Shown here: one piece after another, positions 8,686 to 22,711 of the stretch | Position numbering within the stretch: the first letter of the stretch is position 1 | How the letters are laid out: every line of letters begins with the position of its first letter | Assembly: GCF_022846655.1 (NCBI RefSeq) | Contig: NZ_AP025667.1 | Span: 62,001 to 126,000, forward strand | DNA length: 64,000 bases | Reading direction: 5' to 3' | Source of the DNA: Streptomyces seoulensis | Lineage (GTDB): Bacteria; Actinomycetota; Actinomycetes; Streptomycetales; Streptomycetaceae | Notes under the pieces: generated by a model | Database searches by the model: none | Seen by the model: only the letters and a program-made list of their open reading frames with translations | Told to the model about the DNA's origin: nothing | Program-made: the position numbers and the translations under genes

Positions 8686-8759
8686 TGGGGCTAACAGGAT
8701 TTGAACCTGTGGCCTCATCCTTATCAGGGATGCGCTCTAACCAACTGAGCTATAGCCCC
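8686..8759 (-). tRNA. tRNA-Ile (GAT anticodon)
   Basis: Read on the minus strand it folds as a full cloverleaf of 74 nt. The acceptor stem is GGGGCTA/TAGCCCC with discriminator A. The D arm is GCTC/GAGC with AGTTGGTTA, and the anticodon stem is CATCC/GGATG with loop CTGATAA (anticodon GAT). The T arm is ACAGG/CCTGT with TTCAAAT. The 3' CCA is not encoded. The place, downstream of gyrA and the DUF3566 gene, matches the conserved ileT site of actinobacteria. Confidence 0.95.
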
Positions 8760-8800
8760 GCCCGCGCTTAGCGGGGTGTGTCCCGCGCGCTGACTCCTGA

Positions 8801-8829
8801 AGATTAGCGCACGACCGGGGCAGTCCCAA
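8801..8829 (-). promoter_or_regulatory. Probable promoter of tRNA-Ile
   Basis: On the minus strand TTGGGA (8824-8829), 17 bases, then TAATCT (8801-8806). This is a vegetative-type promoter 42 bases upstream of the tRNA 5' end. Confidence 0.55.
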
Positions 8830-8871
8830 AATCGGTTGTCGGGGGATCGTCGAAGGGGCCAGGAGGCACCC

Positions 8872-9624
8872 TCACTCGTCCTCCGCCAGCGTCAGTTCGA
8901 CGCCGCCCACGAAGCCCGCGGAGAGGTTGTAGATGAACGCGCCCAGGGTCGCCAGGGCCGTGGCCAGGACGACGTCGATGACCGCGATGATCGTGGCGAA
9001 CATCAGGACGTGCGGCAGGGAGAGGTAGGACTGGAGGTCGAAGCCGGTCGCCTCGGTGGCCCCGGTCGCCTCCGAGATCGTGCCGCCCACGGTGGAGAAC
9101 ACGCCCATCGCGTCCAGCACCATCCACAGCACCGCCGACGCCACGATCGTGCAGATCCCGAGCGCGATGGAGAGCAGGAAGCTGACCTTCATCACCGACC
9201 ACGGGTCCGCCTTGGCCACCCGCAGCCGCGCCTTGCGGGTGCGGGGCGCCGTGCCCACCCCGGTGCGCGGACGGCGCACCGCGCCCTCCGGAGGCTGCGC
9301 CGCGTACGCCTGCGGCGGGTGGTACGGCCCGGCCGGCTGCTCGGGTCCACGCTCACCGGGCAGCGGGGAGGCCGCCATGCCCTCGGTCGCACCGGCCTTG
9401 GCCTGGGCGCCACGGGTGTCCGTCACGGTTCCCCCCTGGGAATCGGAAGAAGCAGAAGAATCGGCGGAAGGAGTCTGCCCGGCCGCCTGCGGGCCGGTCG
9501 CGGGACCGGCGCTCCCCGCGCCGCCCCGCTTCTTCCCCGCCTTCGCGGCGGAGCCACGGCCGCCGCCGTCCGTCTCCGTACCCGTGGAGGTACCGGCCGA
9601 TCCGGCGCCCGTGGCTCCGCTCAC
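8872..9624 (-). CDS. DUF3566 membrane protein downstream of gyrA
   Basis: A 250-residue protein. The first 130 residues are disordered and rich in Gly, Ala and Pro. The C-terminal half is the DUF3566 domain with two membrane helices (about VMKVSFLLSIALGICTIVA and VLMFATIIAVIDVVLATALA) and the conserved tail FIYNLSAGFVGGVELTLAED. The family follows gyrA in most actinobacteria (Rv0007 in M. tuberculosis). Start taken at GTG 9624, which has GAGGAG 8 bases upstream. The in-frame GTG at 9633 would overlap that ribosome-binding site. It follows gyrA by 17 bases and is presumably in its operon. Function is unknown. Confidence 0.85.
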   Translation of the reverse strand: MSGATGAGSAGTSTGTETDGGGRGSAAKAGKKRGGAGSAGPATGPQAAGQTPSADSSASSDSQGGTVTDTRGAQAKAGATEGMAASPLPGERGPEQPAGPYHPPQAYAAQPPEGAVRRPRTGVGTAPRTRKARLRVAKADPWSVMKVSFLLSIALGICTIVASAVLWMVLDAMGVFSTVGGTISEATGATEATGFDLQSYLSLPHVLMFATIIAVIDVVLATALATLGAFIYNLSAGFVGGVELTLAEDE

Positions 9625-9641
9625 GTGATTCACTCCTCGTG

Positions 9642-12257
<2,616 letters not shown>

Positions 12258-12299
12258 TGCTGGTGAAGATCCTTCCTGATGCGGTCAGCTGAGACCGAC

Positions 12300-14748
<2,449 letters not shown>

Positions 14749-15282
14749 TCACCCGTAGGTGTCGCCCGGACCAGCGCTTCCCGGCGCCCTGAGGGGCCCG
14801 TAACGGCGCACCGGGGCACCCGGACCGTTCACCTTGATCATGCGGACGGTGCCGTGCCCGAGGTCCTCGTTCAGCCGGGCCACGAGGGTCGGCGCCAGCA
14901 GCCGGAGCTGCGTCGCCCACGCGGTCGAGTCACAGGAGACCGACAGCACCCGCTCGTCCTCGTCGTACCGCTGCGGCACGCAGTGCTTGGCCAGGTCCTC
15001 GCCGACGATCTGCGGCCAGCGGCCCATCACCCCGCCGACCGCCGCCGGCGCCTCCCAGCCCCGCTCGTTCAGCAGCCGGTTGATCGCCGCGCCCAGCGCC
15101 ATCGGGTCGCGGCCGTCCGCCCGCGCGCCCGAGCGCAGACCGCCACCGCGCCGCGCCTGCTTCTTCTGCCGCGCCGCGTCCCCACGCGCGCGTGCCTGCT
15201 CCTTCGCCGCGCGCAGCGCCACGCGCGCGAGGTCGACACCGGACGGCTCCGGCGCCTTGCGGTCCTCGCCCTCGGCGCTCAC
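14749..15282 (-). CDS. dciA: DciA family protein (DUF721), predicted DnaB helicase operator
   Basis: A 177-residue protein of the DUF721 family. The N-terminal 60 residues are basic and disordered ([11 protein letters not shown]). The DUF721 core (about 60-150) has the conserved tryptophan in [15 protein letters not shown] and the strand [18 protein letters not shown]. DciA is the ancestral bacterial factor that interacts with and helps load the replicative helicase, where DnaC is absent. The GTG start overlaps the recF stop codon as GTGA (15279-15282), so translation is probably coupled to recF. The function in this organism is by family inference. Confidence 0.85.
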   Translation of the reverse strand: MSAEGEDRKAPEPSGVDLARVALRAAKEQARARGDAARQKKQARRGGGLRSGARADGRDPMALGAAINRLLNERGWEAPAAVGGVMGRWPQIVGEDLAKHCVPQRYDEDERVLSVSCDSTAWATQLRLLAPTLVARLNEDLGHGTVRMIKVNGPGAPVRRYGPLRAPGSAGPGDTYG

Positions 15283-16400
15283 GCCGGCTCCACGGTGCCG
15301 TCGGAGACGGCGTACCGGGCGCCCGCCAGGACGTGCGGCACGTCGTCGTCCACCGCGGCCGTCACCAGCACCTGCTCGCCGGGCGCGACCAGCTCGGCCA
15401 GCCGCTCACGGCGGCGCGCGTCCAGCTCGGCGAAGACGTCGTCGAGGATCAGCACCGGCTCGTTGCCCTCGGCGCGCAGCAGGTCGTAGGAGGCCAGGCG
15501 CAGCGCGAGCGCGTAGGACCAGGACTCGCCGTGCGAGGCGTAGCCCTTGGCGGGGAGACGGCCGAGCCGGAGCACCAGGTCGTCGCGGTGCGGGCCGACC
15601 AGGGTCACGCCCCGCTCGATCTCCTGCTTGCGCGCCTCGGCGAGCGCCGCCAGGAGCTGCCCGGCGAGTTCCTCGCGGGTGTGGGCCGGGCCGGGGGCTG
15701 AGGACTTGTAGTCCAGCGCGACGGGGCCGCCGCCGGGGGCGAGCTGCTCGTACGCCTTGTCGGCGAGCGGCTGGAGGACCGCGATCAGGTCCAGGCGCTG
15801 GGCGAGCAGCTCGGCGCCCGCGTGGGCGAGGTGCTGGTCCCACACGTCGAGCGTGGAGAGGTCCATGGAGCGGCCGCCGTGGCGGCGTGCGAGGGCGGCC
15901 GACTTCAGCAGGGTGTTGCGCTGCTTGAGCACCCGCTCGTAGTCGGAGCGGACGCCCGCCATGCGCGGGGCGCGGGCGGTGATCAGCTCGTCCAGGAAAC
16001 GGCGGCGCTCACCGGGGTCGCCCTTGATCAGTGCGAGGTCCTCGGGCGCGAACAGCACGGTCCGCACGATGCCCAGGACGTCACGCGGCCTGACCTGCGA
16101 GGACCGGTTGATCCGGGCCCGGTTGGCGCGGCCGGGGTTCAGCTCCAGCTCGACCAACTGCTGCCGCTCGCCCTGGCGGACCTGCGCCCGGACGACGGCG
16201 CGCTCGGCGCCCATGCGGACGAGGGGGGCGTCGGCGGAGACCCGGTGGCTGCCGAGGGTGGCCAGATAGCCGACGGCCTCGACCAGATTGGTCTTGCCCT
16301 GGCCGTTGGGGCCGACGAAGGCGGTGACGCCCGAGCCGAGCGGAACCTCGGCCCGGGCGTACGAGCGGAAGTCGGCCAGCGAAAGATGCGTGACGTGCAT
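15279..16400 (-). CDS. recF: DNA replication and repair protein RecF
   Basis: A 373-residue SMC-like ATPase that binds gapped DNA and loads RecA through RecFOR. Walker A is GPNGQGKTN (30-38). The signature region is near [14 protein letters not shown] and Walker B is [15 protein letters not shown]. Starts at ATG 16400. Followed directly by dciA with a 4-base overlap. Two weak DnaA-box-like 9-mers lie in the 65-base gap upstream (16429 and 16449). Confidence 0.97.
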   Translation of the reverse strand: MHVTHLSLADFRSYARAEVPLGSGVTAFVGPNGQGKTNLVEAVGYLATLGSHRVSADAPLVRMGAERAVVRAQVRQGERQQLVELELNPGRANRARINRSSQVRPRDVLGIVRTVLFAPEDLALIKGDPGERRRFLDELITARAPRMAGVRSDYERVLKQRNTLLKSAALARRHGGRSMDLSTLDVWDQHLAHAGAELLAQRLDLIAVLQPLADKAYEQLAPGGGPVALDYKSSAPGPAHTREELAGQLLAALAEARKQEIERGVTLVGPHRDDLVLRLGRLPAKGYASHGESWSYALALRLASYDLLRAEGNEPVLILDDVFAELDARRRERLAELVAPGEQVLVTAAVDDDVPHVLAGARYAVSDGTVEPA

Positions 16401-16465
16401 GGTCGTTCGCCGACCTCCCTCGACGGTCTGTGGATCGCGGGGCGACCCTGTGGACTACTTCTCCG

Positions 16466-17344
16466 CTACGGCTTCTTCTCGACGGCGTGGCCGCCGAACT
16501 GGTTGCGCAGCGCGGCGATCATCTTCATCTGCGGCGAGTCGTCCTGCCGCGAGGCGAACCGCGCGAACAGCGACGCGGTGATCGCGGGCAGCGGCACCGC
16601 GTTGTCGATCGCGGCCTCCACCGTCCAGCGTCCCTCACCGGAGTCCTGCGCGTAGCCCCGCAGGCCGTCCAGGTGCTCGTCGTCGTCCAGGGCGTTGACC
16701 GCGAGGTCGAGCAGCCAGGAACGGATGACCGTGCCCTCCTGCCAGGAGCGGAAGATCTCGCGGACGTTCTCCACGGAGTCGACCTTCTCCAGCAGCTCCC
16801 AGCCCTCGGCGTACGCCTGCATCATGGCGTACTCGATGCCGTTGTGGACCATCTTGGAGAAGTGGCCCGCGCCGACCTTGCCGGCGTGCACGGAGCCGAA
16901 GTCGCCCTCGGGCTTGAGCGCGTCGAAGACGGGGCGCACCTTGGCGACGTTCTCCTCGTCACCGCCGTACATCAGCGCGTAGCCGTTCGCCAGGCCGTGG
17001 ACGCCGCCGGAGACGCCGCAGTCGACGAAGCCTATGCCCTTGGCCGCCAGCTCCTCGGCGTGCTTCTCGTCGTCCGTCCAGCGGGAGTTGCCGCCGTCCA
17101 CGACCACGTCGCCGGGCTCCAGCAGCTCGCCGAGCCGGTCGACGACTCCCTGCGTCGCCTCGCCCGCCGGGACCATCACCCAGACCACGCGCGGGGCGCT
17201 GAGCTTGCCCACAAGCTCTTCGAGGCTGTGGACGTCCGCGAGGTCCGCGTTGCGGTCGTATCCGATGACGGTGTGGCCTGCGCGGCGGATGCGCTCGCGC
17301 ATGTTGCCGCCCATCTTGCCGAGGCCGACGAGACCGAGCTCCAT
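16466..17344 (-). CDS. gnd: 6-phosphogluconate dehydrogenase, decarboxylating (short form)
   Basis: A 292-residue oxidoreductase converting 6-phosphogluconate to ribulose 5-phosphate in the pentose phosphate pathway. The N-terminal Rossmann fold is GLVGLGKMGGNM (dinucleotide binding, GxGxxG). The catalytic segment is DCGVSGGVHGLANGYALMYGG and the catalytic lysine lies in KVGAGHFSKMVHNGIEYAMMQ. At about 300 residues it belongs to the short bacterial class, not the 470-residue dimeric form. Its position between recF and dnaN is the normal Streptomyces arrangement. It starts at ATG 17344. Confidence 0.95.
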   Translation of the reverse strand: MELGLVGLGKMGGNMRERIRRAGHTVIGYDRNADLADVHSLEELVGKLSAPRVVWVMVPAGEATQGVVDRLGELLEPGDVVVDGGNSRWTDDEKHAEELAAKGIGFVDCGVSGGVHGLANGYALMYGGDEENVAKVRPVFDALKPEGDFGSVHAGKVGAGHFSKMVHNGIEYAMMQAYAEGWELLEKVDSVENVREIFRSWQEGTVIRSWLLDLAVNALDDDEHLDGLRGYAQDSGEGRWTVEAAIDNAVPLPAITASLFARFASRQDDSPQMKMIAALRNQFGGHAVEKKP

Positions 17345-17371
17345 CAGTTGTTCCTTAGGTCGCTGAATGGC

Positions 17372-17397
17372 GTGCCGGGCACGTGGGTGCCCGGCAC
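17372..17397 (-). terminator. Hairpin between dnaN and gnd
   Basis: Perfect 11-bp stem GTGCCGGGCAC / GTGCCCGGCAC with a 4-base loop, 88 bases beyond the dnaN stop and 27 bases before the gnd start. It may be the dnaN terminator or a leader structure of gnd. A second imperfect hairpin (CAGGTGTGGGC / GCCCCCACCTG) lies at 17424-17463. Confidence 0.5.
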
Positions 17398-17485
17398 CGA
17401 GCCTAACCGCGACCCGTCATGCACAGGTGTGGGCATACGCGCTCATACGTACGCCCCCACCTGGGCTTTTGTCCGGGAGCCAGGC

Positions 17486-18616
17486 TCAGCCGCTCAGCCG
17501 CACCGGCATGATCAGGTACTTGTAGGCGTCGTCCGCCTCCGCGTCCAGCGCGGGCTTGCCGCTGAGCAGCGCCGGCTTGGTGGACGTGGTGAACGAGAGC
17601 TGGGCCACGGGGGAGTCGATGGCGCTCAGACCGTCCAGCAGGAAGGTCGGGTTGAAGGCGATCGAGATGTCGTCGCCGTCGAGCTGGGCGTCGACCCTTT
17701 CCACAGCCTGTGCGTCGTCGCTGGAACCGGCCTCCAGGATCAGCACGCCCTGCTCGAAGCTCAGCCGCACCGGGGTGTTGCGCTCGGCGACCAGGGCGAC
17801 ACGCTTGACGGCCTCCACGAAGGGGGCGGTCTCGATCACGGCGACGGAGTTGAACTCCGTCGGGAACAGCGTGCGGTACTTCGGGAGGTCGCCCTCCAGC
17901 AGCCGCGTGGTGGTGCGGCGGCCGGCGCCCTCGAAGCCGATCAGGCCCTCGCCCGAGCCGGAGCCGGAGAGCGCCAGGGTGACGCTGTCACCGGCGCCGA
18001 GCGACTTGGCGGTGTCCAGCAGTGTCTTGGCCGGGACCAGGGCGACCGCGGAGGCGTCCGGGTTCTCCGGCTTCCACAGGAACTCGCGGACCGCGAAGCG
18101 GTAGCGGTCGGTGGAGGCCAGGGTGACGGTGTCGCCCTCGATCTCGATGCGCACACCGGTGAGGACCGGCAGCGTGTCGTCACGCCCGGCGGCGATGGCC
18201 ACCTGGGACGCGGCGGCCGCGAAGACCTCGCCGGGGACGGTGCCCGTGGCGGTCGGCATCTGCGGCAGCGCGGGGTACTCCTCCACCGGCAGGGTGTGGA
18301 GGGTGAACCGCGAGGAGCCGCAGACCACGGTCGCCCGCACGCCGTCGGTGGAGATCTCCACCGGGCGGTTGGGCAGCGCGCGGCAGATGTCGGCCAGCAG
18401 GCGGCCGGAGACCAGGACGGTGCCCTCCTCCTCGACCTCGGCCTCGACGCCCACCCGGGCGGAGACCTCGTAGTCGAAGCCCGACAGGCTGAGCTGGCCG
18501 TCCTCGGCCTTCAGCAGCAGGCCGGCGAGGACAGGCGCCGGCGGACGGGCCGGGAGGCTGCGTGCCGCCCACGCCACTGCCTCCGCGAGTACGTCGCGTT
18601 CCACCCGGATCTTCAC
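17486..18616 (-). CDS. dnaN: DNA polymerase III subunit beta (sliding clamp)
   Basis: A 376-residue clamp with the three repeated clamp folds (N-terminal MKIRVERDVLAEAVAWAARSL, middle and C-terminal ending YKYLIMPVRLSG). It tethers the replicative polymerase to DNA. ATG start at 18616. Separated from dnaA by about 1.2 kb that holds oriC, as in other Streptomyces. Its promoter must lie in the left part of the origin region; I cannot place it with confidence. Confidence 0.98.
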   Translation of the reverse strand: MKIRVERDVLAEAVAWAARSLPARPPAPVLAGLLLKAEDGQLSLSGFDYEVSARVGVEAEVEEEGTVLVSGRLLADICRALPNRPVEISTDGVRATVVCGSSRFTLHTLPVEEYPALPQMPTATGTVPGEVFAAAASQVAIAAGRDDTLPVLTGVRIEIEGDTVTLASTDRYRFAVREFLWKPENPDASAVALVPAKTLLDTAKSLGAGDSVTLALSGSGSGEGLIGFEGAGRRTTTRLLEGDLPKYRTLFPTEFNSVAVIETAPFVEAVKRVALVAERNTPVRLSFEQGVLILEAGSSDDAQAVERVDAQLDGDDISIAFNPTFLLDGLSAIDSPVAQLSFTTSTKPALLSGKPALDAEADDAYKYLIMPVRLSG

Positions 18617-18769
18617 CGTAAGCCGCCTCCTGCTGTTGCCTTCTGAGTCCTCCGACTCGGTGTCGCCGCCCGTTGCCAGGGGAAGGACACCGGTGACCAG
18701 TCTGACGCACTGCGCTGACAGCGGGTGCCGGTCGGGGTCAAGTCGGGCCGAGCGGCAGTTGAGCGCGAA

Positions 18770-19380
18770 ACAGCGAGTTGTGCACAGGCCCCGCTTCGAA
18801 ACGGATTCCTAGCTCTCTCTAGTCGGGAGTAGTAGTAGGGCCTGTGGATACCGTGGATAACCTCGTTTTCGCAGGTCAGACCCCAAATTTTATCCACTGA
18901 CCCTGTGGGTGGAGCCGGTGGACAACTCGCCCTCTCTGTGGAGAACAGAAAGTTCTGCACACACCGCCCACAGGACGGGGCGAGTTCTCCCCAGATGCGT
19001 CCCCAGGTTTGGCGCCGTTTCCCACAGGGGCTGTTGGCAGTTTCGTGTGACGGCTTTCACTCGACGCAGTGACCGGGCCCGTGGAGTTGCCGAACAGTGG
19101 ACAGTGATGTGGAGAAGCTGGCTCCCGCTGGGGACAACCGCCCCCAACCTGTGGGCCGAGCCGTGGACAACGTTACGCACAGGGTGTGGACAGAGAGTCT
19201 GTCCACACCCTGTGGAGATCGTTCGTCCACGAATCCACAGCCCTCTGAGCTGCGAGGATGCCCAGACCTCAGGGTCCCTGTGGACACAGCTTGGGACAAC
19301 TTCGCGGTCCCCAGGCTGTGGGCGGAAGAAAGTCGGGAAATCTGTGGAGGGAGGCCGTAACTCCACGGTGAATCGAACAC
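18770..19380. other. oriC: Chromosomal replication origin oriC
   Basis: The dnaN-dnaA gap contains many DnaA boxes. Against TTGTCCACA/TTATCCACA I count twelve with one mismatch. Plus strand: 18778, 18890, 19199. Minus strand: 18843, 18852, 18917, 18937, 19108, 19129, 19162, 19185, 19279. Several more have two mismatches. None is exact. They fall into two groups, 18778-18945 and 19108-19287, separated by about 160 bases poor in boxes, as described for Streptomyces origins. An A/T-richer patch (CCAAATTTTATCC, 18883-18895) is a candidate unwinding site. Boundaries are my estimate from box density. Confidence 0.92.
19178..19214. repeat. Perfect 16-bp inverted repeat with two opposed DnaA boxes inside oriC
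   Basis: Arms CACAGGGTGTGGACAG and CTGTCCACACCCTGTG match at all 16 positions around a 5-base loop AGAGT. Each arm contains a one-mismatch DnaA box (19185 minus, 19199 plus). It can form a hairpin or cruciform. See findings. Confidence 0.85.
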
Positions 19381-19792
19381 AAGGTTGCTGATGGGACACG
19401 GGGCGGCGGGGTCGGGGCGGGGGTCGGACCGGGTTCGGACTGGGTTCGGGCGGGGTTGCGGTGGGGGTTGGCGGCGATTCCGGGTGGCTTCGAGGGTCGG
19501 TTGCGGGGGCGGGCGGGTGCTGCGAGATGGCTCGACGGGGCGGCGGGAGCCGTGAAGGGGTGCGGCGGAGGCTCAGCGGGCTGAGGCGTGGCAGTAGGAG
19601 GCCGACGAGGCTTCGGGGCGCTCGCGCTGCCCGGTGCGCGGCCGGCCGTACGGCAGCCCTCTTCCCTGGGCCGGGCAGGCATCGGCCGACAGATCACTCG
19701 CGACTCACTCGCGACGGCGGTCCTCTCGGCCATCAGACGGTCGCGCGATCGTCTCCGCCTCCGTGGCAGACGCTCCGCCCCGAGTACGGCGA
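19381..19792. other. GC-rich stretch between oriC boxes and the dnaA end
   Basis: I see no DnaA box of good quality, no gene with family signature and no RNA. The first part is a G-rich low-complexity tract with repeated GGGTTCGGAC-like units (about 19405-19460). It separates the origin from the dnaA terminator. Confidence 0.4.
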
Positions 19793-19823
19793 AGGGCGCC
19801 CCGGAGACCTCCCGGAGCGCCCT
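19793..19823 (-). terminator. Terminator of dnaA
   Basis: Stem AGGGCGCCCCGG / CCGGAGCGCCCT (one mismatch) with a 7-base loop, 22 bases beyond the dnaA stop. Confidence 0.6.
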
Positions 19824-19845
19824 CAGAGCCCGTACGCGGCCGCTG

Positions 19846-21777
19846 TCAGCCGTTCTTGATGCGGTTCGTCAGCTCGGTCACCTGGTTGTAGATCGAGCGA
19901 CGTTCGGCCATCAGCGCCCGGATCTTGCGGTCCGCGTGCATGACGGTGGTGTGGTCCCGGCCGCCGAACTGGGCGCCGATCTTCGGCAGCGACAGGTCCG
20001 TCAGCTCGCGGCACAGGTACATCGCGATCTGACGGGCGGTGACCAGCGCGCGGCCGCGCGAGGTGCCGCACAGGTCGTCCACCGTGAGCCCGAAGTAGTC
20101 GGCGGTGGCCGCCATGATGGCCGTGGCCGTGATCTCCGGGGCCGAGTCCTCACCGCCCGGGATCAGGTCCTTGAGGACGATCTCGGTGAGCCCCAGGTCC
20201 ACCGGCTGCCGGTTGAGCGACGCGAACGCCGTCACCCGGATCAGCGCGCCCTCCAGCTCGCGGATGTTCCGCGAGATCCGGGAGGCGATGAACTCCAGCA
20301 CCTCCGGCGGGGCGTTGAGCTGCTCCTGCACCGCCTTCTTGCGCAGGATCGCGATCCGCGTCTCCAGCTCGGGCGGCTGGACGTCGGTGATCAGGCCCCA
20401 CTCGAAGCGGTTGCGCAGCCGGTCCTCCAGCGTGACCAGTTGCTTGGGCGGCCGGTCGGAGGACAGCACGATCTGCTTGTTGGCGTTGTGCAGCGTGTTG
20501 AAGGTGTGGAAGAACTCCTCCTGCGTCGACTCCTTGTCCGCGAGGAACTGGATGTCGTCGACGAGCAGGATGTCCATCTCCCGGTACCGCTTGCGGAAGC
20601 TGTCGCCCTTGCCGTCGCGGATGGAGTTGATGAACTCGTTGGTGAACTCCTCCGAGCTCACGTACCGCACGCGCGTGCCGGGGTAGAGGCTCCGCGCGTA
20701 GTGCCCGATCGCGTGCAGCAGGTGCGTCTTGCCGAGCCCCGACTCCCCGTAGATGAAGAGGGGGTTGTACGCCTTCGCCGGCGCCTCGGCGACGGCCACC
20801 GCGGCCGCGTGCGCGAAGCGGTTGGAGGCGCCGATCACGAACGTGTCGAAGAGGTACTTCGGGTTCAGCCGCGCGGTCGGCTCGCCGGGACCCCCGGTGC
20901 TCGGGGACGAGGAGCCGGAACCACCGCGGCCGGCGGACGGCAGCTCGGGACGCCCGGTCCCGCCCCCTCGGCGCCCGCCACCGCTGTCCGACGGCGGCTC
21001 GGGCCGCTCACGGCGGACCGGGTCGCGCTGGTCGTACTCGGCGCGGGGCGCGCCGTACTCCGGGCGCGGTGCGTCGTCGTAGCCGGGACGCTGCTGCTCG
21101 TATCCCTGGCGCTCGCGGCCGCGCGAGCGGTAGTCCGGCCCGCCGTAGGAGTCCTGGGACGGAGAGGCGTAGGGGTCGCGCTCGGGGTAGCCGAGACGGG
21201 GCTGCTGCCAGCCGTAGTCGTCCTGGCCCGAGCGCGGCCAGGCGCCCGGCTCGGGACGCTGGTACTCGGCCGGGTAGGTGGGGCGGGCCGTCGGCATCCG
21301 CTCCTCGCGCCCGCTCTGCTGCCGCTCGCCCCGACTGTCCGGACCGTCGCCCGGGAGCTGCTGGTCCTCGGTGCGGCGGCGGCCGTAGCCCTCGTAGGGG
21401 CCGGAGGGCAGTTCCGGCTCCTCGTAGCGCGGCGGGGCGCCCTGTTCGCGGGTGTCCGGCTGCTCGTGGCCGGACGACGGCTGCGGGGCCGGGGGGCCGC
21501 CGACGGAGTCGTCCACGGTGATGGCGATCCGGATGGGGCGGCCGCACTCGCGGCTCAGGGTCTCGCTGACGACCGGGGCCAGGCGGCCCTCCAGTACGCC
21601 CTTGGCGAATTCGTTCGGCACGGCGAGCAGTGCGGTGTCCGCGACCAGGGCCAGCGGCTGGCAGCGCCGGATCCAGTGCTCGTCCTTGGTCTCGACGCCC
21701 TGGCCCCGGCCCTCGCCCAGGAGCTTCTCCAGTACGCGTGGCCACACTGCGGCAAGATCGGCAGGTACGTCAGCCAC
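19846..21777 (-). CDS. dnaA: Chromosomal replication initiator DnaA
   Basis: A 643-residue initiator that binds the oriC boxes and opens the duplex. Domain I (1-90) is the DnaB/DciA-interacting head. Domain II (about 95-300) is unusually long, charged and disordered (runs of PEY, RPE, GGP), a Streptomyces trait. Domain III is AAA+ with Walker [10 protein letters not shown] (about 344-352) and Walker [11 protein letters not shown]. Domain IV holds the DNA-binding signature [15 protein letters not shown] (about 605). GTG start at 21777. It is transcribed towards oriC from the promoter at 21909-21938, which is flanked by two DnaA boxes. Confidence 0.98.
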   Translation of the reverse strand: MADVPADLAAVWPRVLEKLLGEGRGQGVETKDEHWIRRCQPLALVADTALLAVPNEFAKGVLEGRLAPVVSETLSRECGRPIRIAITVDDSVGGPPAPQPSSGHEQPDTREQGAPPRYEEPELPSGPYEGYGRRRTEDQQLPGDGPDSRGERQQSGREERMPTARPTYPAEYQRPEPGAWPRSGQDDYGWQQPRLGYPERDPYASPSQDSYGGPDYRSRGRERQGYEQQRPGYDDAPRPEYGAPRAEYDQRDPVRRERPEPPSDSGGGRRGGGTGRPELPSAGRGGSGSSSPSTGGPGEPTARLNPKYLFDTFVIGASNRFAHAAAVAVAEAPAKAYNPLFIYGESGLGKTHLLHAIGHYARSLYPGTRVRYVSSEEFTNEFINSIRDGKGDSFRKRYREMDILLVDDIQFLADKESTQEEFFHTFNTLHNANKQIVLSSDRPPKQLVTLEDRLRNRFEWGLITDVQPPELETRIAILRKKAVQEQLNAPPEVLEFIASRISRNIRELEGALIRVTAFASLNRQPVDLGLTEIVLKDLIPGGEDSAPEITATAIMAATADYFGLTVDDLCGTSRGRALVTARQIAMYLCRELTDLSLPKIGAQFGGRDHTTVMHADRKIRALMAERRSIYNQVTELTNRIKNG

Positions 21778-21908
21778 AGGGCACGCTCTCTCGCAGGTCC
21801 CACGAACGTGTGGTTGTGGGATGGGTCGGGATGAAAATCTGGTGGACGCCGGACTGGGCCGGGCAATCCCGGTCGTGCTGGGACAAGGGAACGAATCGGA
21901 GTCCAGCC

Positions 21909-21938
21909 ACGGTAGTCAGGGCGGCGGGTAGGGTTCAA
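21909..21938 (-). promoter_or_regulatory. dnaA promoter
   Basis: On the minus strand TTGAAC (21933-21938), 18 bases, then TACCGT (21909-21914). The leader to the GTG start is about 125 bases. It fits a vegetative sigma factor promoter and lies just downstream of the two DnaA boxes at 21943-21963. Confidence 0.65.
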
Positions 21939-21942
21939 GTTG

Positions 21943-21963
21943 TTGTCCCCAGCCTGTGGACAG
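21943..21963. promoter_or_regulatory. Inverted pair of DnaA boxes at the dnaA promoter
   Basis: TTGTCCCCA (21943-21951, plus) and the complement of CTGTCCACA (21955-21963, minus), each one mismatch from consensus, separated by 3 bases. They lie immediately upstream of the -35 of dnaA. Autoregulation of dnaA through such a pair has been reported in Streptomyces. Confidence 0.75.
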
Positions 21964-21984
21964 TGTCCCCCGACGGGCGCCGGT

Positions 21985-22014
21985 TTGACCGGATGGCGTA
22001 GCCGCGCGTACCGT
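21985..22014 (+). promoter_or_regulatory. rpmH promoter
   Basis: TTGACC (21985-21990), 18 bases, TACCGT (22009-22014): a strong vegetative promoter divergent from that of dnaA. The leader to rpmH is about 160 bases. I see nothing else in the 403-base dnaA-rpmH gap beyond the two promoters and the DnaA boxes. Confidence 0.65.
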
Positions 22015-22180
22015 GACCAGGTCGAGTTGTCGATGGCTGCTGCCGCCTGCCTCCGATGGGCACAGATCGCTTCAGGTGATCGGGAAGCGGTGCACTCGGG
22101 CGTGACGCGAGCTACTCGTGGGCGCACGGTGACAGCCAAGACGGCACCCCGCCACCACCGATTTCTTCTGGAGCCCCCGA

Positions 22181-22318
22181 GTGAGCAAGCGCACCTTCCA
22201 GCCGAACAACCGTCGTCGCGCGAAGACCCACGGCTTCCGGCTTCGTATGCGTACCCGCGCCGGCCGTGCCATCCTGGCGACCCGCCGCAGCAAGGGTCGC
22301 ACCCGCCTGTCCGCCTGA
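22181..22318 (+). CDS. rpmH: 50S ribosomal protein L34
   Basis: A 45-residue, very basic protein: GTG start, then [18 protein letters not shown] and [17 protein letters not shown], the complete L34 family sequence. TGGAG lies 9 bases upstream. First gene of the conserved rpmH-rnpA-yidD-yidC-khpB cluster, 21 bases before rnpA. Confidence 0.97.
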   Translation: MSKRTFQPNNRRRAKTHGFRLRMRTRAGRAILATRRSKGRTRLSA

Positions 22319-22339
22319 TCCCGATCAGGTCATGACATC

Positions 22340-22711
22340 GTGCTGCCCCCCGAAAACCGGCTGAGGCGGCGCGAGGACTTCGCATCCGCGGTACGACGAG
22401 GACGCCGGGCCGGTCGTCCGACTCTCGTCGTACACCTTCGTAGCGGTGCCACGGACCCGCACGCGCCTGGGGAGAGCGCTCCCCCGACGCGTGCGGGTTT
22501 CGTCGTGAGCAAGGCCGTGGGCAACGCGGTCGTCCGCAACACCGTCAAGCGCAGACTGCGTCACCTGATGCGTGACCGAGTCGCCCTTTTTCCCCCCGGT
22601 AGCCTGGTAGTCGTACGCGCGCTGCCCGGATCGGGCGACGCGGACCACGCACGGCTGGCCCAAGACCTGGACGCCGCTCTCCAGCGGCTACTGGGAGGGG
22701 GCACGCGATGA
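22340..22711 (+). CDS. rnpA: Ribonuclease P protein component
   Basis: A 123-residue basic protein that assists the RNase P RNA in maturing tRNA 5' ends. It has the family motif [19 protein letters not shown] (RNR motif) and the N-terminal [16 protein letters not shown] start at 22340. Its stop overlaps the yidD start by 4 bases (ATGA). The RNA subunit is not in this window. Confidence 0.96.
   Translation: MLPPENRLRRREDFASAVRRGRRAGRPTLVVHLRSGATDPHAPGESAPPTRAGFVVSKAVGNAVVRNTVKRRLRHLMRDRVALFPPGSLVVVRALPGSGDADHARLAQDLDAALQRLLGGGTR

Noticed and set aside
17424..17463. Imperfect hairpin upstream of gnd as a riboswitch
   Set aside because: It is a simple 11-bp stem with one mismatch and a 17-base loop; the better hairpin at 17372 serves as terminator, and no aptamer features are visible.
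19405..19460. G-rich repeated GGGTTCGGAC-like tract as a functional repeat array
   Set aside because: Units are imperfect and few; it looks like low-complexity GC sequence between oriC and the dnaA terminator.
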